Source: Parendozoicomonas sp. Alg238-R29
GTDB taxonomy: Bacteria; Pseudomonadota; Gammaproteobacteria; Pseudomonadales; Endozoicomonadaceae
Direction: 5' to 3'
Assembly: GCF_947331445.1 (NCBI RefSeq)
Contig: NZ_CAMZOG010000003.1
Coordinates: forward strand, 1 to 64,000
Length of the DNA: 64,000 bases
Positions 1 to 7,871 of this stretch are shown one piece after another. The notes beneath the pieces are model-generated. The model made no database searches. It worked only from the letters and a program-made list of their open reading frames with translations, and was not told the origin of the DNA. The number at the start of each line of letters is the position of its first letter. The stretch's first letter is position 1. A program made the position numbers and the translations under genes.

Positions 1-90
1 AATACTCTTTAATACTCTTTAATACTCTTTAATACTCTTTAATACTCTTTAATACTCTTTAATACTCTTTAATACTCTTTAATACTCTTT
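1..90. repeat. 10-bp tandem repeat, nine copies
   Basis: Nine exact head-to-tail copies of AATACTCTTT fill the first 90 bases and may continue beyond the window edge. There are no spacers, so this is a simple minisatellite and not a CRISPR array. No reading frame uses it. Confidence 0.97.
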
Positions 91-412
91 GCTCAGCTAC
101 TTGTTCATGCTTTCAACAACAGACAACACCAGTTCCTTGCGTGTTTCAAACTTTTCACGGTCGTGATCGCGGATGATGATGCAGTTCAGTTCCACAGTGG
201 CCACTGTGCCGCTGGAACCCTGCAGGTATGCAGGCCTTCATTTGAACCCCCATCTTATCACCCGGCTCCCATCAGGGAGCACAGCCTGTCCCAGCTCTCT
301 GTAAATGGCAACTTAGCCATGATTGACCATCTGCAACCGATAATCGGGCTTGAGCCTGATCTCCGCTCCTCGGTCGAACAGGCATAATCGCGCAACAACC
401 ACTCACATTCTT
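91..412. other. Gene-poor stretch with a possible gene remnant
   Basis: No intact gene is visible here. On the minus strand one frame is open from 237 to the TAG at 97-99. It would encode about 46 residues with a protein-like, charged C-terminal end (...IIIRDHDREKFETRKELVL...). The frame is preceded by a stop and has no start codon, so it may be the 3' end of a decayed gene. The family was not recognised. The plus-strand frames here look random. Confidence 0.35.
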
Positions 413-1678
413 TTAACGCCGACTGGAGGAAGCCAGGATTTTTTTATAGATTGCATCAGCGTCCTCCTTGCTTTGCCCTGCGGCGGCGTAAACATCAAAT
501 GTGGCTTCTGCCAGCTTTATGTAACTAGCGTCAACTTCTCGCTGCAGCCATATGTTAATGACGCTACTCATACACCCATCCGCATTTCCATGATTGTTCG
601 ATTCGATTATACTAGCTTCCCCGCCAAGCCCAAGTTGCACCGCAATATCTCGCCAATGCACTGCGATCTCGCGTCTGAAAGTGCTGACAGATTTCAGGGC
701 GGCTCGTGATCTGGCCGCGGGCGGTATGCTCACCGATGGATACTGGCCAATTTGTGCACATAGTTTCTTGGAGGCAGGTGTATCAACAGGGTCACTCCCG
801 CTCTGTTCCCGACGTCTCTTCAACGACGTGACTTCCTTGCTATAGGCTATGAGGCGCTCCTGTGATTCTGTTATCTGGTGGTCTTTGGCTGCTATTTCAG
901 CAGTCTGTCTCTGTTGTTGTTTGAGTGCCTCACCATATTGCGCTTGCAGTTGTGCGTATTTTCTCTCGCCATCCTGACGAACTGCTTCCACATCTTTAGA
1001 GAAGCGTTGTTGGTAGTCATGGTCGCTTATCGCTGTTAAACGCTTAACCTCATCCTGCAGATTTTGGGTATGGGAGAGTGACCTCTGTGCTTCACTGGCT
1101 TGTTGTGATGCTTGAGCTCTTAGCGCGTCAATCGTCTGTGTGAGACAACGGTTCTCATTATTTGACTGGGTAACCTGACTAGAAAGAGCCTTGATTTTTT
1201 CCCTTTGTTCTTTGACAGTGGCATCATTGGCAATAGCTGCTTCCAGTTGTGCTATCTTCTCCCCGCTTTCCCTCTGCTCTCTTTCGTGGATTTTGCGTTG
1301 TTTTTTCTCTTTGGCCTTATAGTCTTCAAGGCTTTGTGTTAGACGCGTTACCTCCGATACAAGACAGGCATTATCATCCTGCAATGTCTTGGTTTTCATC
1401 GCTTTTTGATAGTGGGGGTTAGTTTCGTAGGAGGTTTGACCTACTCGCTTCTCTATTTTATCGGCTGTTGAAATGGCTTGAACATTTTTACTCCGTAAAA
1501 CCTTTAAAAAAACATCCAGATTGGCTGTTGCCGGATGTGATTCGATCCACGTATTTATAATTTTCGACAATAGTTCTTCACAGTCACCCCTTATGTCGCT
1601 TTCCAGCGACAGCATTTCATCCTCCGATAGCAAACAATACCCAATCTCGTGGGCGTGAACACTTAGTCCCACAATCAT
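413..1678 (-). CDS. Death-domain/coiled-coil protein, 3' part of a frameshifted gene
   Basis: This is the 421-residue downstream part of what looks like one gene with the frame at 1809-2153. The same frame is open upstream of this ATG to about 1855, and those extra 59 codons complete a death-like fold, so the ATG at 1678 is probably internal. Residues about 1-80 form a second six-helix death-fold-like region (LLSEDEML, then NTWIESHP). Residues about 95-295 are a Gln/Lys/Glu-rich coiled coil. Residues about 325-415 form a third death-like domain (WRDIAVQLGL, then NIWLQRE). There is no signal peptide or membrane segment. Death folds assemble signalling scaffolds in animal cell-death pathways and occur in some bacteria. 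The assignment rests on motif recognition only. Confidence 0.7.
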   Translation of the reverse strand: MIVGLSVHAHEIGYCLLSEDEMLSLESDIRGDCEELLSKIINTWIESHPATANLDVFLKVLRSKNVQAISTADKIEKRVGQTSYETNPHYQKAMKTKTLQDDNACLVSEVTRLTQSLEDYKAKEKKQRKIHEREQRESGEKIAQLEAAIANDATVKEQREKIKALSSQVTQSNNENRCLTQTIDALRAQASQQASEAQRSLSHTQNLQDEVKRLTAISDHDYQQRFSKDVEAVRQDGERKYAQLQAQYGEALKQQQRQTAEIAAKDHQITESQERLIAYSKEVTSLKRRREQSGSDPVDTPASKKLCAQIGQYPSVSIPPAARSRAALKSVSTFRREIAVHWRDIAVQLGLGGEASIIESNNHGNADGCMSSVINIWLQREVDASYIKLAEATFDVYAAAGQSKEDADAIYKKILASSSRR

Positions 1679-1808
1679 ATTATCGAGGGCTGCTCGTGAT
1701 GGGAGAGGGCGGCACTCAGGTAAAATATTAGCGTAGGGATCAATAAGAAAATCTTCCCCTCTGCTCCTTAAATTATCAATGTTACTGCATAAGGCTCTGA
1801 ACTCGAGA

Positions 1809-2153
1809 TCATATAATCCCGCCTTTAAATTCTCGAGCGTACACCTTTGCGGGTATTTTTTTCCAGTGGATAAGTACCGCTCTCAGCTGTTCTGTTATGC
1901 TCTTTTTGTCATGTTCGATAGAGTTAACTGCTCGGTCATCGCTATCAAACAACTGTATCGCTAAATCAGACCACTTGTTCCCCAGAGATGGCCCTATGCA
2001 CTCTATGACTTTATTGATATCCAGGCCTTCCTCCGATGTCACAGCGGCATTGGTAGAAGATGCCGACATACCGGAAGCCCCCTCCGTATTAGTGAGGTAA
2101 CCAGCCGTTTGGCTCCATGAGTTTCCCCCAGAGGACCCTTGCGTTCTATACAT
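1809..2153 (-). CDS. Death-domain protein, 5' part of a frameshifted gene
   Basis: The frame encodes 114 residues from an ATG at 2153 preceded by AAAGGGA at suitable spacing. A Ser/Gly/Asn-rich head of about 45 residues leads into a death-domain-like core (NKWSDLAIQL, then LIHWKK). After residue 99 the frame leaves the conserved pattern and stops. Skipping one A in the A7 run (plus-strand T7, 1856-1862) instead gives HWKKYPQRCTLENLKAGL, which completes the fold and reads into the frame at 413-1678. The joined protein would have 579 residues. The break may be a real mutation, transcriptional slippage, or a sequencing error in the homopolymer. Confidence 0.7.
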   Translation of the reverse strand: MYRTQGSSGGNSWSQTAGYLTNTEGASGMSASSTNAAVTSEEGLDINKVIECIGPSLGNKWSDLAIQLFDSDDRAVNSIEHDKKSITEQLRAVLIHWKKIPAKVYAREFKGGII

Positions 2154-2166
2154 TGTGTATTCCCTT

Positions 2167-2204
2167 TGTTGTTTGATGTGATGTGTGTTGTTTGATGTGA
2201 TGTG
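2167..2204. repeat. 19-bp tandem duplication upstream of the death-domain gene
   Basis: Two exact adjacent copies of TGTTGTTTGATGTGATGTG lie at 2167-2185 and 2186-2204, just upstream of the minus-strand start at 2153. They are in the leader or promoter of that gene and could hold a duplicated regulatory site. Confidence 0.9.
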
Positions 2205-2363
2205 CCAAATTGGACATCACCGGGAACAAGAAGACTCCTGAGCCAGGCAGGGCTTGTCAGGAATCACAACTGTGTTGTCAGTGCTGGGCCAGAACCTTCT
2301 GCTCAGGAGTACGGGAAACAGTCTGACTGGATATTGATTGAGATAGCGAACCCATCAAATATC

Positions 2364-2410
2364 ACGCTGTATCAAAATATTTTGATACAGCGTTTGCGTA
2401 CTGTTAAACT
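2364..2410 (+). promoter_or_regulatory. SahR-type operator and promoter of the ArsR-methyltransferase gene
   Basis: A perfect 30-bp palindrome lies at 2364-2393, with half-site ACGCTGTATCAAAAT. Its right arm contains a -35 hexamer TTGATA (2382-2387). A 17-base spacer leads to the -10 TAAACT (2405-2410). Transcription should begin near 2417, only a few bases before the ATG at 2420. The layout fits autorepression by the downstream ArsR-family protein. The same half-site and the same -35 placement recur upstream of ahcY. Confidence 0.8.
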
Positions 2411-2419
2411 TCTCACACT

Positions 2420-3454
2420 ATGACAGTCGCAATAGCCAAGTCTCAGGCTACAACCCCGAATTTATCTGATTCAGAAAATGAGCTTCTTCACGTCGCAGCC
2501 CTTGGCAAAGCCATGGGGGATGCCCTGCGCCTGAATGTTTTGCGACTACTGAGAACAGAATCACTCGGGGTTCTGGAGATCACCAGAATCCTGGAGACCC
2601 GTCAGTCCGGCCTTAGTCATCACCTGAAAGTGCTGGCGAAATCAGGCCTGGTCTCTACCCGGCGGGAAGGTAACTCTATTTTCTACCGCAGGGCTCTGCC
2701 GCCTTCTGATTCAGTACAGGGGCAGCTTATTCAATCCCTGTTTGAGGCTATTGATGAAGTTCCTCTGGCACCTGATTACCGGGAGCGCTTGCAGGAAATC
2801 CGACAGGCACGGGCTGAACAGTCACGGGTTTTCTTCTCCCGCAATGCTCAGGCTTTCCGTCACCATCAGGAACTGATTGCTGACCACGAGCTATACACAC
2901 GAACAGTACTTGAAATGCTGGTTCATGTAGATCACCCGTCCCGGAGAATTGTTCTTGAACTGGGCCCGGGGGAAGGGACATTCCTGCCTCAGCTGGCAGA
3001 ACAATTTGAACGAGTTATCGCTCTGGATAACTCTCGCGACATGCTTGAGCAAGCCAGGACACGCGCACACCAGGCCGGTATCACTAATATTGAATACCGG
3101 CTTGGTGAGTTGTCTCTGTTGGCAGATGAAGGCATGTCTGTTGATTGTATTGTTGCCAATATGGTTTTACACCATGTTCCGGCACCAGCCGCTATCTTTC
3201 GGGAAGCGGCAACATTATTACGTCCCGGTGCAAGTCTGTTTATCAGCGATCTCAGCCGTCACGACCAAGAGTGGGTGAAAGAATCCTGCGGTGATCTGTG
3301 GCTGGGTTTCAGTAGTGATGAACTGAGTGGCTGGGCAAGAGAAGCTGGCCTGATTGAAGGGGAGGCCCAATATCTTGGGCTTCGCAATGGCTTTCAAATA
3401 CAGGTTCGGCAGTTTTATCGCCAGCGCCGTCGACAAGAATTACTTGAGGATTAA
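2420..3454 (+). CDS. sahR: ArsR-family regulator fused to a SAM-dependent methyltransferase domain (SahR type)
   Basis: The 344-residue protein has an N-terminal ArsR/SmtB winged helix (about 20-100; recognition-helix region [13 protein letters not shown]) and a C-terminal class I methyltransferase fold (about 150-330; motif [10 protein letters not shown]). ArsR-family regulators of this type next to metK/ahcY are known in proteobacteria as SahR, repressors of the S-adenosylmethionine cycle that sense S-adenosylhomocysteine. In the fused form the methyltransferase domain is the likely ligand sensor; catalysis is not shown. The gene lies 7 bases before metK. A perfect palindrome overlaps its promoter. 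No Shine-Dalgarno precedes the ATG and the predicted transcript is almost leaderless. The sahR name rests on context and operator logic. Confidence 0.8.
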   Translation: MTVAIAKSQATTPNLSDSENELLHVAALGKAMGDALRLNVLRLLRTESLGVLEITRILETRQSGLSHHLKVLAKSGLVSTRREGNSIFYRRALPPSDSVQGQLIQSLFEAIDEVPLAPDYRERLQEIRQARAEQSRVFFSRNAQAFRHHQELIADHELYTRTVLEMLVHVDHPSRRIVLELGPGEGTFLPQLAEQFERVIALDNSRDMLEQARTRAHQAGITNIEYRLGELSLLADEGMSVDCIVANMVLHHVPAPAAIFREAATLLRPGASLFISDLSRHDQEWVKESCGDLWLGFSSDELSGWAREAGLIEGEAQYLGLRNGFQIQVRQFYRQRRRQELLED

Positions 3455-3461
3455 TAAAACC

Positions 3462-4625
3462 ATGGCTGAATATTCCCTGTTTACTTCAGAATCTGTATCT
3501 GAAGGGCACCCGGACAAAGTTGCCGACCAGATTTCTGACGCCATTCTGGACGCCATTCTGAAAGATGATCCGGATGCCCGTGTTGCAGTAGAGACAATGG
3601 TTAAAACCGGCATGGTTATTGTTGCCGGCGAGGTTCGCACAGACACTTATGTTGATATCGAAGAACTGGTTCGCAAAGTAGTCAAAGACATTGGTTACGA
3701 TCACGGCGATCTTGGTTTTGATGGTGAATGTGTTGCCGTACTCAATGCTATTGGCAAGCAGTCTGCCGATATCGCCATTGGTGTTGATGAAACCGAAGAA
3801 CGCGAGCAGGGTGCTGGCGACCAGGGTCTGATGTTTGGCTACGCGACGAACGAAACCGACTCCCTGATGCCCGCTCCTATTTATTATTCGCACAAGCTTG
3901 TGCAGAAACAGGCTGAGCTACGCAAAAATAAAACTCTGGCCTGGTTGCGCCCTGACGCTAAGAGCCAGGTCACCATGCGTTACGGTGCTGATGGTAAGCC
4001 AGTAGCCGTTGATGCTGTTGTTCTTTCTACCCAGCACGATCCAAGCATCAGCCTTGAGCAGCTACGTAAGGAAATTCTGGAAGAAGTTATCAAGCCAGTA
4101 CTCCCTGCCGAGTGGCTGCACGCTGATACCCAGTACCACATTAACCCAACTGGCAACTTTGTAATTGGTGGCCCTGTTGGTGACTGTGGCCTGACTGGCC
4201 GTAAGATTATTGTTGATACCTACGGTGGTATGGCTCGTCACGGTGGCGGTGCATTCTCTGGTAAAGATCCTTCTAAAGTTGACCGTTCAGCAGCTTATGC
4301 TGGTCGCTACGTGGCCAAGAACATTGTTGCCGCGGGTCTTGCCGATCGTTGCGAAATCCAAGTCTCCTACGCAATCGGTGTATCTGAACCTACCTCTATC
4401 AGTGTGAACTCGTTTGGCACTGGAAAAGTCAGCAATGAAAAAATCGTTGAACTCGTTCGTGAACACTTTGATCTGCGTCCAAAAGGCCTGATTGCCATGC
4501 TGGATCTGAAACGCCCTATTTATCAGGCGACTGCCGCTTATGGTCACTTTGGTCGTGATGATGAAAACTTCACCTGGGAACGCACAGATAAGGCCAGCAT
4601 TCTGCGTGAGCAGGCTGGGCTCTGA
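3462..4625 (+). CDS. metK: S-adenosylmethionine synthase
   Basis: MetK makes S-adenosylmethionine from methionine and ATP in the cytoplasm. The 387-residue protein has the usual family length (about 384). It begins [19 protein letters not shown], which is the ATP-binding N-terminal signature, and contains the GHPDK histidine and the glycine-rich loop [16 protein letters not shown]. The ATG at 3462 follows GAGGA by about 11 bases and lies just after the regulator stop. An upstream in-frame start inside the regulator gene was rejected because it would add unrelated residues. The gene is probably co-transcribed with the regulator and ends at the hairpin terminator at 4643. Confidence 0.97.
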   Translation: MAEYSLFTSESVSEGHPDKVADQISDAILDAILKDDPDARVAVETMVKTGMVIVAGEVRTDTYVDIEELVRKVVKDIGYDHGDLGFDGECVAVLNAIGKQSADIAIGVDETEEREQGAGDQGLMFGYATNETDSLMPAPIYYSHKLVQKQAELRKNKTLAWLRPDAKSQVTMRYGADGKPVAVDAVVLSTQHDPSISLEQLRKEILEEVIKPVLPAEWLHADTQYHINPTGNFVIGGPVGDCGLTGRKIIVDTYGGMARHGGGAFSGKDPSKVDRSAAYAGRYVAKNIVAAGLADRCEIQVSYAIGVSEPTSISVNSFGTGKVSNEKIVELVREHFDLRPKGLIAMLDLKRPIYQATAAYGHFGRDDENFTWERTDKASILREQAGL

Positions 4626-4642
4626 TCCCAAATTTCTATAAA

Positions 4643-4669
4643 AACGGAGCCTAATGGCTCCGTTGTTTT
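4643..4669 (+). terminator. Intrinsic terminator of metK
   Basis: A 9-bp stem (AACGGAGCC pairing with GGCTCCGTT) with a TAAT loop is followed by GTTTTA, 17 bases after the metK stop. It separates the sahR-metK unit from the convergent gene ending at 4691. Confidence 0.9.
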
Positions 4670-4690
4670 ATTCATTTGCCAGTAAGGAGA

Positions 4691-6037
4691 TTACTGAATA
4701 ATCTCAAAGTGCGTTTTGTGCTCAATTGGGTACTGACGAACGGTTGGAGCTTCTAGGTACTTCTGAAGAGCGTCCTTATCCTCTGGAGCAAATTCAAACT
4801 GTCTTGTACCCCATTCCGCTTTACCGTTTGCAATTAACAGCAGTACAGCTTCGGTTTGCCAAATAGTATGGCTACCCGCATCCTGAGGCGATTTCGCTGC
4901 GGCATCCTTGGAGAATGGTGTATCTTGATGAGTCTTCAAACACTCCGTGATCGCCCTACCATCTACAGCATGTCTTCCCTCTACTACAGGCAGCCCATAA
5001 GTCGAGACAATTACACGCCATGCGCCGGCCGCGCCATTATTATGCACAAAAGAGATGTAGTAGAACCCTCTAAATTCAGGGCTTTCGCCACAAATCTTAC
5101 CTGACTCACGCAGACGAACTTTCATGGAGATGACTTCTGCACCATCTTCATCATTACCCAAACGGCCAGCGATGATGGGGTACGTTTTAAACGTATCCTT
5201 TGTAATCAGTGGCTGTGAATAGCCTCCGATAGAATTTTTAGCAATTTTGATCTCTCCTGCTGCAGGAAGAATGTTAAAGGCATGAACAAAGGCTTTTGCA
5301 ACATTGTCTGAGTAGTCATCAACACTGAAGCCATCATCGTGAGCACTACTAAACGATTTCGTAACCTCATTCATAAATGCTTTATCAGCAATTGTGTTCT
5401 GAGTGGCTTCTTTATCCATGGTTTTATCTGAATCTGGTCCTTTAGATTCGCCTTGCTGATCCTGATCTGTAACCTTGCTAGGCACAATCACCTGCTTCTG
5501 CTCATCCTGCTGCACCTGCTCGTCCTGCTGCTTCTGCTCGTCCTGCTGCACCTGCTCGTCCTGCTGCACCTGTTCGTCCTGCTGCACCTGTTCGTTCTCA
5601 GTGTTCTCAGTGTTAAAGAAGCCACTAAAGCCGAAAGAGTTAACAAATTGATTAGCAGTACTTTTCCAAGAGCTACCCAACTTCGTCTCGTCCTGCTTCT
5701 TCGGCTCGTCCTGCTTCTTCGGCTCGTCCTGCTTCTTCGGCTCGCCCTGCTTCTTCGTCTCGCCCTGCTTCTTCGTCTCGTCCTGCTTCTTCGGCTCGCC
5801 CTGCTTGTTAAGAATATTGGAATCAGAATTTGTCGTAGTAGCAGGGGCTGCTGGTGAAGTGCCTACCACAACCGGTGGTTTATTACCGTTATTCTTATAC
5901 ATGATGCGGGTGGCTTCATCGCTATCCCGCGATCTAACACCTGCATGGAGAACACCACTGAAAGACAGTGCCATTGCTGCTGTGAACAGAACTCCTGCAA
6001 TCCTGGTGGTCAATTTCCCTGATTTGATAGTTTTCAT
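4691..6037 (-). CDS. Secreted repeat-rich protein of unknown function
   Basis: The start at 6037 (MKTIKSGKLTTR) is set by AGGAGG seven bases upstream; a longer frame to 6055 lacks such a site. A Sec signal peptide of about 32 residues (cleavage near VLHA) precedes a highly polar middle with two blocks of six-residue repeats, KKQDEP/KKQGET type and then QVQQDE type. A C-terminal region of about 250 residues has normal composition and two cysteines; no family was recognised. The repeats are encoded by 18-bp tandem units and are likely to vary in copy number. The gene lies between metK and ahcY, divergent from ahcY. A surface or exported role in host contact is possible but unproven. Confidence 0.75.
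   Translation of the reverse strand: MKTIKSGKLTTRIAGVLFTAAMALSFSGVLHAGVRSRDSDEATRIMYKNNGNKPPVVVGTSPAAPATTTNSDSNILNKQGEPKKQDETKKQGETKKQGEPKKQDEPKKQDEPKKQDETKLGSSWKSTANQFVNSFGFSGFFNTENTENEQVQQDEQVQQDEQVQQDEQKQQDEQVQQDEQKQVIVPSKVTDQDQQGESKGPDSDKTMDKEATQNTIADKAFMNEVTKSFSSAHDDGFSVDDYSDNVAKAFVHAFNILPAAGEIKIAKNSIGGYSQPLITKDTFKTYPIIAGRLGNDEDGAEVISMKVRLRESGKICGESPEFRGFYYISFVHNNGAAGAWRVIVSTYGLPVVEGRHAVDGRAITECLKTHQDTPFSKDAAAKSPQDAGSHTIWQTEAVLLLIANGKAEWGTRQFEFAPEDKDALQKYLEAPTVRQYPIEHKTHFEIIQ
5491..5593. repeat. Coding 18-bp tandem repeat (QVQQDE block)
   Basis: About six units of 18 bp encode [QV/QK]QQDE hexapeptides in the secreted protein. The units differ by occasional substitutions (CAC/CTT, CTG/TTG). 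Because the unit is a multiple of three, copy-number change keeps the frame. Confidence 0.9.
5681..5806. repeat. Coding 18-bp tandem repeat (KKQ[D/G]E[P/T] block)
   Basis: About seven units of 18 bp encode the hexapeptides KKQDEP, KKQDET, KKQGEP and KKQGET. The block is separate from the Gln-rich block at 5491-5593 and has the same unit length, which suggests independent expansions. Confidence 0.9.
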
Positions 6038-6247
6038 TCCCTTTCCTCCTCTCAAATAGACTGGGGTATGTGGCTTCGATGGACCGCAAGGACATCCAAT
6101 ACCAGCAATCGCAATATGCGGCTGTCACTATGGTCTACACCTATGACCTGCGGTTCCTACAAACATTCCCGCCTATGTACAAAACCCCATACACCTTTGT
6201 AAGAAGAGGTAACTTCTGCTCCTACTTGATAATTCACACTCACCAAT

Positions 6248-6293
6248 CGCTATATCAAAATAAATTGATATAGCGTAAGGCTGTTGCTAGACT
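6248..6293 (+). promoter_or_regulatory. SahR-type operator and promoter of ahcY
   Basis: An inverted repeat of 11-bp arms (CGCTATATCAA and TTGATATAGCG) around a 6-bp centre lies at 6248-6275. Its right arm contains the -35 TTGATA (6265-6270); the -10 TAGACT is at 6288-6293 after exactly 17 bases. The half-site matches the palindrome upstream of the regulator gene. The rest of the 313-base divergent region (6038-6350) holds the 5' leader of the minus-strand secreted protein gene and no further gene. Confidence 0.8.
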
Positions 6294-6350
6294 GCCTAAA
6301 AAATTAAAAATCTTTCTGGCAATCACCCTGACAGCCAGTCACAAAAGAGA

Positions 6351-7745
6351 ATGAATATGAACGCCGCAAATATTCCGGAATTCAGTGATTACAAAGTCGC
6401 AGACATTACTCTGGCAGACTGGGGCCGAAAGGAAATTCAAATTGCTGAGTCTGAAATGCCGGCTTTGATTGCTATTCGAAATCGCTATAACGCCTCTCAG
6501 CCTCTGAAAGATGCCCGGATTATGGGCTGCATTCATATGACCATTCAGACAGCCGTTTTAATCGAAACCCTGATTTCTCTTGGCGCTGACGTTCGCTGGT
6601 CTTCCTGCAATATCTTCTCAACCCAGGATCATGCCGCTGCGGCAATCGCTGCTCGTGGCATTCCGGTTTTTGCCTGGAAAGGGGAAGCAGAAGAAGAGTA
6701 TGACTGGTGCCTTGAACAGACTATTGGCGCTGATGTAGCCGGATGGCAGCCCAACATGATTCTGGATGATGGCGGCGACCTCACTCTTCTTCTCCACAAC
6801 AAATACCCTGAGATTCTGGACAGTTGCCACGGTATCTCTGAAGAGACCACCACCGGTGTTCACCGCTTGCTGGAAATGCTGGAAGAGGGGACGCTGAAGA
6901 TTCCGGCTATTAATGTGAACGACGCAATTACCAAGAGTAAGAACGACAACAAGTACGGCTGCCGCCATTCGTTGAACGATGCAATCAAGCGGGCGACAGA
7001 TCACTTGTTAGCTGGTAAGAAAGCTCTTGTGATTGGTTATGGTGACGTTGGCAAAGGCTCTGCAGCTTCTTTACGCCAGGAAGGAATGATTGTTCGGGTA
7101 ACGGAAGTTGACCCAATCTGCGCCATGCAGGCTTGCATGGATGGTTTTGAAGTCGTTTCTCCTTACATTAATGGTGTGAAAACCGGCAACGACAGCTGCA
7201 TTAATAAAGAGCTACTCGGTAGCACTGATCTGGTTGTGACCACAACTGGTAATGTCCATGTTTGCGACAACGCGATGCTTCGCCACCTGAAAAATGGTTG
7301 CGTGGTCAGCAATATTGGTCACTTCGACACTGAGATTGATACAGCTTACATGCGCGAAAACTGGCAGTGGGATGAGATCAAACCTCAGGTTCATAAAATC
7401 CATCGCAGCAATGAAGAAGCTGATCATCTGCTTCTTCTGTCAGAAGGTCGCCTGGTAAACCTTGGCAATGCCACTGGGCACCCATCCCGTATTATGGATG
7501 GCTCTTTCGCTAACCAGGTTCTTGCACAAATCCATCTATTCGAAGCTAAATTTGCAGATTTGCCAATTTCGGAAAAAGCAGCAGCCGTAACTGTAGAAGT
7601 TCTTCCAAAGCAATTGGATGAGGAAGTAGCCCGTTATATGGTTGAAGGTTTTAGCGGTGTCCTGACTAAACTGACCCAGGAACAGGCAGACTACATCCAT
7701 GTTCCTGTAGATGGCCCATTCAAGTCTGACGACTACAAGTACTAA
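6351..7745 (+). CDS. ahcY: Adenosylhomocysteinase
   Basis: AhcY hydrolyses S-adenosylhomocysteine to adenosine and homocysteine, removing the inhibitory product of methylation. The 464-residue protein has the usual bacterial length. The NAD-binding motif [10 protein letters not shown] lies near residue 226, the substrate-domain sequence [13 protein letters not shown] near residue 62, and the C-terminal Lys/Tyr tail ends SDDYKY. Either ATG at 6351 or 6357 could start it; AAAGAGA suits the second. The gene is followed after about 126 bases by metF and is controlled by the palindromic operator at 6248. No SAH riboswitch was recognised in the leader. Confidence 0.97.
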   Translation: MNMNAANIPEFSDYKVADITLADWGRKEIQIAESEMPALIAIRNRYNASQPLKDARIMGCIHMTIQTAVLIETLISLGADVRWSSCNIFSTQDHAAAAIAARGIPVFAWKGEAEEEYDWCLEQTIGADVAGWQPNMILDDGGDLTLLLHNKYPEILDSCHGISEETTTGVHRLLEMLEEGTLKIPAINVNDAITKSKNDNKYGCRHSLNDAIKRATDHLLAGKKALVIGYGDVGKGSAASLRQEGMIVRVTEVDPICAMQACMDGFEVVSPYINGVKTGNDSCINKELLGSTDLVVTTTGNVHVCDNAMLRHLKNGCVVSNIGHFDTEIDTAYMRENWQWDEIKPQVHKIHRSNEEADHLLLLSEGRLVNLGNATGHPSRIMDGSFANQVLAQIHLFEAKFADLPISEKAAAVTVEVLPKQLDEEVARYMVEGFSGVLTKLTQEQADYIHVPVDGPFKSDDYKY

Positions 7746-7768
7746 ATCCAGTACAACAGGTTAAAACG

Positions 7769-7800
7769 CCTGCCAGAGATAATTACTCGACTCTGGTAGG
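7769..7800 (+). other. Intercistronic hairpin between ahcY and metF
   Basis: A 10-bp stem (CCTGCCAGAG pairing with CTCTGGTAGG through one G-U) encloses a 12-base loop. No U-tract follows, so it is more likely an RNA-stability or processing element than a terminator. Further on, a very strong Shine-Dalgarno (AAGGAGGA, 7830-7837) lies 34 bases before the metF ATG. A short GGGTC/GACCC stem (7839-7864) lies between the two. Confidence 0.5.
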
Positions 7801-7871
7801 ATATAAAGACAAGTAAAAACGATTCCAAGAAGGAGGAAGGGTCTGGCTTAATACCGGCTGACCCGGCCATC

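Noticed and set aside
1..90. CRISPR array
   Set aside because: The units are 10 bp, exact and contiguous, with no spacers and no cas genes.
1809..1862. Programmed -1 ribosomal frameshift at the A7 run
   Set aside because: A -1 shift leads quickly to a stop. The frame that continues the domain needs loss of one base (+1 or transcript slippage), so a classical -1 site does not fit.
5453..5857. Leucine-rich plus-strand frame of 134 residues
   Set aside because: It is the antisense shadow of the 18-bp coding repeats in the secreted protein gene; it has no ribosome site and only low-complexity sequence.
6276..6350. SAH riboswitch in the ahcY leader
   Set aside because: The predicted 50-base leader lacks the long GC-rich paired structure of that riboswitch, and a palindromic protein operator overlaps the promoter instead.
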